From contig JAQGKH010000221.1 in NCBI GenBank assembly GCA_028290225.1, forward strand, positions 1 to 5,599: DNA of 5,599 nt, given 5' to 3'. The stretch comes from Devosia sp. (GTDB taxonomy: Bacteria; Pseudomonadota; Alphaproteobacteria; Rhizobiales; Devosiaceae). This document shows, piece after piece, positions 1 through 5,086 of this stretch. Every line of letters begins with the position of its first letter. The stretch's first letter is position 1. The notes under the pieces were generated by a model. The model ran no database searches and was not told the origin of the DNA. It was given only the letters and a program-made list of their open reading frames with translations. Both the position numbers and the translations under genes were made by a program.

Positions 1-147
1 AGCGGCAATGGTGCTGACCACGGCAACCCCGTGCAGGAGCCCATCCTCGACATATTCGGCGGCGTATCTGGCCCCGCCGGTGACTTTGAGCCGGCCATCG
101 ATCCGCCGCTTGGGCTGGCCGATCTGGCCCGTCGCTGGGAGCGCCAT
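1..147 (-). CDS. Molybdopterin-binding catalytic subunit of a xanthine/aldehyde dehydrogenase-type enzyme (PaoC/YagR-like), N-terminal 49 residues only
   Basis: This is the start of the large catalytic subunit that would bind the molybdenum cofactor and hydroxylate an aldehyde or N-heterocycle; the rest lies beyond base 1. The 49 visible residues begin MALPATGQIGQPKRRIDG and run on through LKVTGGARYAAEY to LHGVAVVSTIAA. The pattern 'G.p..RiDG..KVTG.A.YaaE' followed by 'L.g..v.S.ia' is the typical opening of this subunit family. The ATG (147-145) overlaps the TGA of the FAD subunit (149-147) by one base, giving TGATG, with AAGG about 10 bases upstream as a ribosome binding site; translational coupling is likely. 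No twin-arginine or other signal peptide precedes the domain. The catalytic Glu and cofactor loops are outside the window, so substrate class cannot be judged. The family is secure from the N-terminus together with the two upstream partners. Confidence 0.9.
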   Translation of the reverse strand, partial: MALPATGQIGQPKRRIDGRLKVTGGARYAAEYVEDGLLHGVAVVSTIAA

Positions 148-1163
148 CACAACACCACCTTGCATGCTTGATCCTGAGGGGTTCCGGCACAGGCCTGCTC
201 CAGCGCCCGGACAATGGCCCGGGGGGCCAGCTCGAGCTTGAAGTCGTTCTGCCCATGGCCCGTGGCGCCCTCCAGCAGCGCCGCGGCGAATGCCGTGAAC
301 GTGTCGCGATTGGCCGGGCGCCCGACAAACTGCGCTTCCACCTCCTTGCGCCGCCACGGCTTGTGAGCGACCCCGCCCAGCGCCACGCGCAATTGGGCAA
401 TGCTGCCCTCCTCGATCCGCATTGCCGCTGCCACCGACACCAGCGCAAAGGCATAGGACAGCCGGTCGCGCAGCTTGAGATAGGTTTGGTGCGGCCCGAA
501 TGGGTTCGCGGGCACGCTGATCCCCGTGACGATCTCGCCGCGCTCCATGGTGTTGTCCGCTTCCGGCCGGTCGCCGGGCAGGCGATGGAAATCGGCAAAG
601 GCGATCCGCCGCTTGCCCGAAGGTCCCTCCACGCTGACCTCGGCGTCCAGTGCCGCGAGCGCCACCGCCATGTCGGAGGGATGCACCGCGATGCAATCGG
701 GGCTTTCGCCCAGGATCGCATGCATGCGGTTCACTCCTTCCAGCGCGCCGCAGCCACTGCCGGGGCGCCGCTTGTTGCAGGGTTCGGCGCGATCATAGAA
801 GTAATAGCAGCGGGTGCGTTGCAGGATATTGCCGCCATTGGTGGCCGCGTTGCGCAATTGCGGCGAAGCCCCTGCAAGAATGGCGCTGGCCAGCAGCGGC
901 CAGCCGGCTTGGACCTCGGGGTGGTAGGCCGTTTCGGCATTGGTGGCGAGCGCGCCCAGCTGCAGGGCGCCGGTCTCATCCACCGCGATGGTTTTGAGAT
1001 CAAGGCCGGTGATGTCGATGATCGTGCCCGGGCGGGTCACGTCATATTTCATCAGGTCAACCAGGTTGGTGCCACCCGCGATGATCTGCGCCGCTGGATC
1101 GGCTTCCAGCACTGCCGCGGCCTGGGCCACGCTTTCCGGCTTCTGATAGGCAAAGCGCATCAT
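147..1163 (-). CDS. FAD-binding subunit of a molybdenum hydroxylase with an extra [4Fe-4S] insertion (PaoB/YagS-like), 338 aa
   Basis: This is the middle subunit, which carries electrons from the iron-sulfur clusters to FAD and on to the final acceptor. Residues 26-35 (QIIAGGTNLV) are the FAD pyrophosphate-binding loop of the CO dehydrogenase flavoprotein fold, and residues 108-113 (TNGGNI) form the second FAD contact. Residues 116-162 hold a Cys-rich insertion with C119, C129, C138 and C157 (context RTRCYYFYD, PCNKRRPGSGC, DCIAVHPSD). This is the signature of the PaoB class, where it binds a [4Fe-4S] cluster absent from ordinary xanthine dehydrogenases. Residues 228-270 (YLKLRDRLSYAFALVSVAAA, then LGGVAHKPWR) are the C-terminal CODH flavoprotein domain. 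The length is normal. The frame is open further upstream, but that extension overlaps the Cys-rich end of the [2Fe-2S] gene and is unlike the family, so I start at the ATGATG at 1163. The first ATG gives a 4-base ATGA overlap with the upstream stop; the second (1160) gives a 1-base overlap and is equally possible. Confidence 0.95.
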   Translation of the reverse strand: MMRFAYQKPESVAQAAAVLEADPAAQIIAGGTNLVDLMKYDVTRPGTIIDITGLDLKTIAVDETGALQLGALATNAETAYHPEVQAGWPLLASAILAGASPQLRNAATNGGNILQRTRCYYFYDRAEPCNKRRPGSGCGALEGVNRMHAILGESPDCIAVHPSDMAVALAALDAEVSVEGPSGKRRIAFADFHRLPGDRPEADNTMERGEIVTGISVPANPFGPHQTYLKLRDRLSYAFALVSVAAAMRIEEGSIAQLRVALGGVAHKPWRRKEVEAQFVGRPANRDTFTAFAAALLEGATGHGQNDFKLELAPRAIVRALEQACAGTPQDQACKVVL

Positions 1164-1669
1164 GGCGTTGCCCCCGCGTTCTGGCCGAGCACCGCTTCCA
1201 CAGCATCCACGATATTGGTGTAAGCCCCGCAGCGGCAGATATTGCCGCTCATCAGCTCCCGGATTTCGTGCCGGGCCTGTGCATGGCCCTCGTTGACCAG
1301 CCCCACGGCCGAGCAGATCTGCCCCGGCGTGCAATAGCCGCATTGAAAGGCGTCGTGTTCGATAAAGGCTTCCTGCATGGGATGGAGCGCCTCGCCCTCG
1401 GCCAGGCCTTCGATGGTGGTGACCTCGGCGCCATCCTTCATGACCGCCAAGGTCAGGCAGCTATTGATGCGCTTGCCGTCGACCAGCACCGTGCAGGCGC
1501 CGCACTGGCCGTGGTCGCACCCCTTCTTGGTGCCGGTCAGCGCCAGGTTCTCGCGCAGCAGGTCAAGCAGCGTCGTCCATGGATTGACGCGTAACTGGCG
1601 TGCTTGCCCGTTGATGGTGAGGGCAATGGCGTGCTGCGCGATCGCCGACCCTGTTGCCGATTGTTCCAT
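1160..1669 (-). CDS. [2Fe-2S] iron-sulfur subunit of a molybdenum hydroxylase (PaoA/YagT-like), 169 aa, no export signal
   Basis: This small electron-transfer subunit passes electrons from the molybdenum site to FAD. Residues 14-80 form a plant-type ferredoxin domain with C51, C56, C59 (GCDHGQCGACTV) and C71 (SCLTL). Residues 100-150 are the C-terminal [2Fe-2S]-binding domain, with C110 and C113 (QCGYCTPGQ) and C145 and C147 (GNICRCGAY). All eight cluster ligands are present. The frame stays open to 1852, but that part crosses the divergent control region and resembles no known family. The ATG at 1669 is preceded by a GAGGCGGGG purine stretch and gives the N-terminus MEQSATGSAI just before the ferredoxin strand ALTINGQ. 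E. coli PaoA is longer and has a twin-arginine signal peptide; none is present here or in the upstream extension, which suggests a cytoplasmic complex. It is the first gene of the three-gene operon. Confidence 0.95.
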   Translation of the reverse strand: MEQSATGSAIAQHAIALTINGQARQLRVNPWTTLLDLLRENLALTGTKKGCDHGQCGACTVLVDGKRINSCLTLAVMKDGAEVTTIEGLAEGEALHPMQEAFIEHDAFQCGYCTPGQICSAVGLVNEGHAQARHEIRELMSGNICRCGAYTNIVDAVEAVLGQNAGATP

Positions 1670-1702
1670 TGCACCCCGCCTCGAGCCTGCATGAAGCAAC
1701 GG

Positions 1703-1728
1703 AACGGAGCGCCGCCGGGCTTTGTTCC
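1703..1728 (-). promoter_or_regulatory. Candidate EcfG-type (general stress sigma factor) promoter for the molybdenum hydroxylase operon
   Basis: On the minus strand GGAAC (1728-1724) is followed by 17 bases and then CGTT (1706-1703). This matches the alphaproteobacterial EcfG consensus as I know it, GGAAC-N16/17-CGTT. Transcription would begin near 1695, leaving a leader of about 25 bases that contains the ribosome binding site of the [2Fe-2S] gene (start codon at 1669). The match is exact in both boxes. However, the same bases belong to an inverted-repeat array that could instead be an operator, so the sigma-factor assignment is inference. Confidence 0.45.
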
Positions 1729-1741
1729 GCCGCCCGGCACT

Positions 1742-1766
1742 GGAACAATGTCCTGCCCAGACAGTT
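1742..1766 (+). promoter_or_regulatory. Candidate EcfG-type promoter for the MRJP-like gene (weaker match)
   Basis: On the plus strand GGAAC (1742-1746) is followed by 17 bases and GTT (1764-1766); the base before GTT is A rather than the preferred C. Transcription would start near 1775, about 55 bases before the start codon at 1830. Because GTT continues as GTTCC, the same segment read on the minus strand also gives GGAAC-N17-GTT, so it could fire both ways. I saw no convincing sigma-70 type promoter in the 160-bp gap. Confidence 0.35.
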
Positions 1767-1829
1767 CCTCCGGGAACAGCGCAAAGCCCTTCGCGCCGCT
1801 GCTCTTCGCCGTCGTCATAGGATTTTGCG

Positions 1830-2930
1830 ATGACTTTCCAGCGCCCCACCATGCCCCTGCCAGCCGCCAGCCCTGCCGATCGTTCCTCCGGCGCGGCGCC
1901 GAGCCAGCCTTGGGTCGAGAAAGTTGCCGATTTCGCCCATCAGGTCACGGGAGTCACTGTCTCGGAAACCGGCCGCATCTTCGTGAACTTCCCGCGCTGG
2001 AGCGAAGATTCACCCATCTCCGTTGCCGAGTTGGGACAGGACGGCTCCCTCAGGGCTTACCCTGACGCGACCTGGAATTCCTGGCGCAACACCGCCAAAT
2101 GGCAGATGAGCGCCGGCGACCATTTCGTGTGCGTGCAAAGCGTTGTCGCAGACCAGCGGGGCAACCTGTTCGTGCTGGATCCGGCCGCGCCGGCCCAGGC
2201 GCAGATGGTTGAGGGTGGCCCCAAGCTGGTTCGCATCGATCTTGCGACCGACACGGTCGCGCAAACCATTGCCTTTGACAAAACGATTGCGCCGCAAGGC
2301 AGCTACCTCAACGATGTGCGCTTGAGCCCGGACGGCGCCTGGGCCTTCATCACCGATTCGGGGGCGGAGGGCGCCATCATCGTGGCCGATCTGGCCTCCG
2401 GCGCCGCCCGGCGCCTGCTGGCCGGCCACCCCAGCACCCAGGTGGAGCCCGAGGTGGAGGTGAGCGTCCAAGGCCAGCCGCTGCGCCGCCCCGACGGGCG
2501 CGGCATCGAGTTCTCCGCCGATGGCATTGCACTGTCCAATGATGGCCAATGGCTGCTCTGGCAGGCCATCAAGGGCCAAACGCTTTATCGGATCCCCACG
2601 GCCGCTTTGATCGACCAGGAGCAGTCGGCCGAGGCGCTGGCCAGCCAGATCGAAAAGGTGGGCATCAATGGCGTGGCCGATGGCCTGCTGATCGACAACA
2701 AGGGCCGCATGATCATCACGGCGCCCGAGGAAAATGCCCTGCGCATCCGTGAAGGGGACTCCGAGCCGCGCATCTGGATCAAGGACGACCGCTTGCGCTG
2801 GCCCGATACGCTCACCCAGGGGCCTGATGGCACCATCTATGTCACGACTTCGCGCATCATGGACATGTCCTGGTTCAAGCCGGGCAATCCCGATGCGCTG
2901 CCCACGACCTTGTGGCGCATCGCTGAATAA
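1830..2930 (+). CDS. Major royal jelly protein/Yellow-family (SMP-30-like) beta-propeller protein, 366 aa
   Basis: This is a predicted six-bladed beta-propeller. MRJP/Yellow proteins and the related SMP-30/gluconolactonase group bind or hydrolyse small molecules such as lactones, but the bacterial members mostly have no assigned substrate. Family landmarks in order are GRIFVNFPRW (48-57), YPDATWNSW (77-85), VQSVVADQRGNLFVLDPA (102-119), LNDVRLSPDGAWAFITDSG (160-178), LLAGHPSTQVEPE (196-208), DGIALSNDGQWLLW (231-244), LYRIPTAAL (252-260), GVADGLLIDNKGRMII (281-296) and RLRWPDTLTQGPDGTIYVTT (321-340). Length is near normal. The ATG at 1830 has AGGA (1819-1822) seven bases upstream, and an in-frame TAG (1818-1820) excludes a longer protein; the ATG for residue 8 is a less likely start. 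The N-terminus is polar and Pro/Ala/Ser-rich with no signal peptide, which is notable because many relatives are exported. It is transcribed away from the molybdenum hydroxylase operon and may share its control. Confidence 0.85.
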   Translation: MTFQRPTMPLPAASPADRSSGAAPSQPWVEKVADFAHQVTGVTVSETGRIFVNFPRWSEDSPISVAELGQDGSLRAYPDATWNSWRNTAKWQMSAGDHFVCVQSVVADQRGNLFVLDPAAPAQAQMVEGGPKLVRIDLATDTVAQTIAFDKTIAPQGSYLNDVRLSPDGAWAFITDSGAEGAIIVADLASGAARRLLAGHPSTQVEPEVEVSVQGQPLRRPDGRGIEFSADGIALSNDGQWLLWQAIKGQTLYRIPTAALIDQEQSAEALASQIEKVGINGVADGLLIDNKGRMIITAPEENALRIREGDSEPRIWIKDDRLRWPDTLTQGPDGTIYVTTSRIMDMSWFKPGNPDALPTTLWRIAE

Positions 2931-2941
2931 GCGCCGGGACT

Positions 2942-2970
2942 GGGAGGCGGGGAGAAGTTGCCCCGCTCCC
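2942..2970. terminator. Hairpin between convergent genes, possible bidirectional terminator
   Basis: GGGA (2942-2945) and GCGGGG (2947-2952) pair with CCCCGC (2961-2966) and TCCC (2967-2970), leaving one bulged G and an 8-base loop. This gives a GC-rich 10-bp stem in the 44-bp gap between the stop codons at 2930 and 2975. Neither side has a real T-tract (the plus side continues GGGCTTATTC), so it is an imperfect intrinsic terminator. Position and symmetry are the main support. Confidence 0.5.
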
Positions 2971-2974
2971 GGGC

Positions 2975-3964
2975 TTATTCAAGGCCCGGATTGTAGTAGA
3001 CGATCCGGCTGCCCGAAGGCTCGAAGCGGAAGGGGATGGCGCGCAACTCGCCCAGCGCCTGCCGCACCGCCTCATGCCGCTCGCGTGGCGCATAAAGCAG
3101 CAGGAACCCGCCCGCGCCCGCGCCAAGGATCTTGCCACCGGTCGCTCCCGCAGCTCGGGCGGCCCCGTACCAGCTGTCGATGGCGGCATCGCTGATGCCC
3201 TCGGCGAGGGTTTTCTTGAGCATCCAGCTTTCATGCAGGATGTCGCCGGCCACATCGATATTGCCGGCCATCAGCTCGCCGCGCATGACATAGCATAGCT
3301 CCACCATCCGGCCCATCGCTTCGTCCTTGCTCATCTGGCGCATCGCCGCATCCTGGCGCACCAGCAGCTCCGAAGCGCTGCGCGTGCGCCCGGTATAAAG
3401 CATCAGCAGATTGCTCTGGAACTTCTCCAGCTTGTCGCGCTCCATGATCACGGGGCTCACCACCACGGTGTCGTCGGGCTTGAACTCGATCAGGTTGAAG
3501 CCGCCATAGGCTGCCGCGTATTGATCCTGCTTGCCGATGGGCGCCCCGCAGCGTTCGATCTCGATTTCCGAGCTCAGCCGCCCCAGATCGCCACTCGATC
3601 GATACTGGCCGCGAAAGGCGCTGAGCGCATTGATCAGCCCTACCGTGAACGAGCTGGACGACCCAAGGCCCGTGCCCGAGGATGGGATGTCGGCAATGGT
3701 GGTGATCTCCACCCCGCCGCTGATGCCGATTTCATCAAGGGTTGCCTTGACCAGCGGATGTTGCACATCGGCGGCGCTGGCGACCTCTTCGGTGCGTGAA
3801 TAGGCCACGCGAACACCGGCGTCGAACTTTTTGTTAACATTAACAAAAACGAACTTGTCGATGGCTGTGCTCAGCACGGCGCCACCATGCCGCCGATAAT
3901 AGGAGGCCATGTCGCTGCCACCCCCGGCAAAGCTCATCCGCAACGGCGTTTGGGAAATGATCAT
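2975..3964 (-). CDS. hddA: GHMP-family sugar kinase, D-glycero-alpha-D-manno-heptose 7-phosphate kinase type, 329 aa
   Basis: The predicted reaction is ATP-dependent phosphorylation of D-glycero-D-manno-heptose 7-phosphate at the anomeric position, a cytoplasmic step towards GDP-heptose for surface glycans. The N-terminus TPLRMSFAGGGSDMASYYRR (6-25) is the family's substrate-binding motif 1, and STAIDKFVFVNVNKKFD (32-48) follows as expected. Residues 93-107 (IPSSGTGLGSSSSFT) are the GHMP ATP-binding motif 2. GKQDQYAAAYGG (144-155) carries the likely catalytic Asp147, and GGKILGAGAGGFLLLY (276-291) is motif 3. Length is typical. The ATG at 3964 puts motif 1 at the usual distance, although only a weak GAGA-like ribosome site precedes it. 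The gene lies 36 bases downstream of the epimerase gene, probably in the same transcript. The GDP-heptose partners GmhA, GmhB and HddC are not in the window, so a related sugar phosphate remains possible as substrate. Confidence 0.87.
   Translation of the reverse strand: MIISQTPLRMSFAGGGSDMASYYRRHGGAVLSTAIDKFVFVNVNKKFDAGVRVAYSRTEEVASAADVQHPLVKATLDEIGISGGVEITTIADIPSSGTGLGSSSSFTVGLINALSAFRGQYRSSGDLGRLSSEIEIERCGAPIGKQDQYAAAYGGFNLIEFKPDDTVVVSPVIMERDKLEKFQSNLLMLYTGRTRSASELLVRQDAAMRQMSKDEAMGRMVELCYVMRGELMAGNIDVAGDILHESWMLKKTLAEGISDAAIDSWYGAARAAGATGGKILGAGAGGFLLLYAPRERHEAVRQALGELRAIPFRFEPSGSRIVYYNPGLE
3828..3849. repeat. Perfect 10-bp inverted repeat in an AT-rich patch inside the heptose kinase gene
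   Basis: TTTTTGTTAA (3828-3837) and TTAACAAAAA (3840-3849) are exact reverse complements separated by CA. The repeat encodes part of VFVNVNKKF (residues 39-47 of the kinase) with runs of GTT, TTT, AAT and AAA codons, unlike the GC-ending codons around it. CGAACTT flanks it on both sides (3823-3829 and 3850-3856), overlapping the left arm by two bases. The amino acids are normal for the family, so this is not an insertion. Confidence 0.7.
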
Positions 3965-4000
3965 GGCAGCGTCTCGCGGGGGAAAAAGGAGTGGAGGGGA

Positions 4001-4984
4001 TCAGGACCGCCGCAGCGCCACGATCTGCTCGATGGCCTTGCGCACCGAAGCCTGCGAGCCGATTTCCGCGGTCCAGCCCAGTTGGCGCAACTTGTCGGTG
4101 TTGTAGCGAAACTTGGGAACATCGCCGACCCAGCCCCGGTTTTCGCGGCCATAAACGATCTCCGGCTCGCCTCCAAACACGTCGGCAACCGTTTCGGCGA
4201 TCCACTTGACGGTGACGCCCGCATCGCTTGGCCCGATATTGTAGACGCCATAGGCAAGGGCCGAGCGATCGCGGATGAACAGCATGGCTTCCACCAGCGT
4301 ATCGCAATGGAAATAGGGCTTGCGCTGTGTACCGTCGCCCAGAACCTCGAGCCGGCTGGGATCGGCGAGCAGCTTGCCAACGAAATCATAGATCACCCCA
4401 TGGGTGGCCGGCACGCCCACCACATTGGGGAAGCGGAAGATGTTGGCGCGCCCGAGAAACGCCTCCACCGCGGCACGGATCTGCACTTCGGACGCCAGCT
4501 TCATCGCCCCATAGTTGGAAATCGGCTCCAGCGGCGCGCTGGTTTCGCGCAGTTCCACATCGCCCAGATCGCCATAAACCGCGCCGGTTGAGGCGAAATT
4601 GAGCGTCTCGATGCCGCGCGCGGCCATCACCTGCAACACGGCAAAAGTGGTCAGGAACGTATCGGTCAGATCGATGCGCGGATCGGCAATGCCGGCCGGA
4701 ATGTCGGAATTGGCCGCCAGGTGCCAAATTTCGGTGACTGTGCCCAGGCTGGCGAACCCCGTCAGCCCGGCTTCGATCGCGCCGGCATCTGAGCAATCCA
4801 CTTGCGCTACCCCGACCCGCGGATCATCGGCGAGTGCCCCCAGATTGGCCCGGCTCCCGCGCGAGAAATTGTCGAGAATGACAAGGTTGCAACCGCGCTC
4901 CAGCAGCGCTGCCGCGAGATTGACCCCGATAAAACCGGCGCCTCCGGTGATCAGGTGCACTTCGGCGGCAAGCGGGTTCGACAT
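4001..4984 (-). CDS. NAD-dependent epimerase/dehydratase (extended SDR, nucleotide-sugar modifying), 327 aa
   Basis: This is a cytoplasmic extended short-chain dehydrogenase of the GalE/WcaG type, which interconverts nucleotide sugars through NAD-dependent oxidation at C4 or a related position. The Rossmann motif GGAGFIG is at 14-20, the acidic residue after strand 2 is Asp38 (ILDNFSRGSRANL), and the cofactor motif HLAANSDI is at 88-95. The catalytic Ser/Thr segment is NFASTGAVYG (129-138) and the YxxxK pair is Tyr158/Lys162 (NYGAMKLASE). Residues 186-230 (PNVVGVPATHGVIYDFV and GDGTQRKPYFHCDTLVEAM) form the sugar-binding half. The upstream ATG at 5005 lies inside a TATAAT box and has no ribosome site, whereas the ATG at 4984 has GGAG seven bases upstream, so 4984 is chosen. 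It is followed after 36 bases by the HddA-type kinase gene, suggesting both act on one activated sugar. The exact substrate cannot be read from the sequence. Confidence 0.9.
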   Translation of the reverse strand: MSNPLAAEVHLITGGAGFIGVNLAAALLERGCNLVILDNFSRGSRANLGALADDPRVGVAQVDCSDAGAIEAGLTGFASLGTVTEIWHLAANSDIPAGIADPRIDLTDTFLTTFAVLQVMAARGIETLNFASTGAVYGDLGDVELRETSAPLEPISNYGAMKLASEVQIRAAVEAFLGRANIFRFPNVVGVPATHGVIYDFVGKLLADPSRLEVLGDGTQRKPYFHCDTLVEAMLFIRDRSALAYGVYNIGPSDAGVTVKWIAETVADVFGGEPEIVYGRENRGWVGDVPKFRYNTDKLRQLGWTAEIGSQASVRKAIEQIVALRRS

Positions 4985-4991
4985 CGGGTGT

Positions 4992-4995
4992 CTCC
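4992..4995 (-). promoter_or_regulatory. Shine-Dalgarno site deciding the epimerase start
   Basis: On the minus strand GGAG (part of TTGGAGA) is followed by seven bases and the ATG at 4984. No such site precedes the longer in-frame ATG at 5005, so the shorter product is favoured. Confidence 0.75.
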
Positions 4996-5003
4996 AATTC
5001 AGC

Positions 5004-5032
5004 ATTATAGTAGTCTTACGGATGCGAAGGTT
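5004..5032 (-). promoter_or_regulatory. Probable sigma-70 type promoter for the epimerase-kinase unit
   Basis: A perfect TATAAT -10 hexamer lies on the minus strand at 5009-5004. With a 17-base spacer the -35 position (5032-5027) reads AACCTT, a poor match to TTGACA. Transcription would begin near 4997, giving a leader of only about 13 bases that contains the GGAG ribosome site. It sits in the 102-bp gap downstream of the acyltransferase gene, so the epimerase and kinase may be transcribed separately from it. Confidence 0.55.
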
Positions 5033-5086
5033 CCATAAGCGCCGGACAACATGGTGAACCCCGGAGCGCTGCAGCCCTGGCGGCAG

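Larger units (their letters stand above)
1701..1777. promoter_or_regulatory. Array of five GGAAC/GTTCC half-sites in the divergent control region
   Basis: GGAAC occurs at 1701-1705, 1742-1746 and 1773-1777, and its reverse complement GTTCC at 1724-1728 and 1764-1768, so orientation alternates strictly along the array. Extended symmetry is visible as TTGTTCC (1722-1728) with GGAACAA (1742-1748) across 13 bases, and as CaGTTCC/GGAACaG (1762-1768, 1773-1779) across 4 bases. The array lies entirely between the divergent start codons at 1669 and 1830. It may be overlapping EcfG promoters, an operator for a dimeric regulator, or both; no regulator gene is in the window. Confidence 0.5.

Noticed and set aside
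168..1223. A 351-residue open frame on the plus strand, antisense to the FAD subunit gene
   Set aside because: It is the shadow of a GC-rich coding strand: His/Arg/Gly-rich composition, no recognisable domain, and fully overlapped by a well-supported gene on the other strand.
1164..1343. N-terminal extension of the FAD subunit to 1343
   Set aside because: The 60 extra residues are an out-of-frame reading of the Cys-rich end of the [2Fe-2S] gene; the conserved N-terminus starts at the overlapping ATGATG.
1670..1852. N-terminal extension of the [2Fe-2S] subunit to 1852, possibly a Tat signal
   Set aside because: The extra residues have scattered arginines but no S/T-R-R-x-F-L-K motif followed by a hydrophobic stretch, and they overlap the start of the divergent gene.
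2010..2579. A 189-residue open frame antisense to the MRJP-like gene
   Set aside because: Low-complexity Ala/Gly/His composition with no family resemblance, while the plus strand encodes clear propeller motifs throughout.
3887..4591. A 234-residue plus-strand frame antisense to the kinase and epimerase genes
   Set aside because: It spans the junction of two real minus-strand genes and shows no domain, so it is a by-product of GC-rich codon use.
5012..5036. GGAAC at 5036-5032 on the minus strand as another EcfG -35 box
   Set aside because: No GTT follows at the required spacing; the perfect TATAAT explains the region better.
5025..5064. Hairpin downstream of the acyltransferase gene (CCGG repeats around 5042 and 5060)
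   Set aside because: Only four Watson-Crick pairs with a long loop and no T-tract, too weak to call a terminator.
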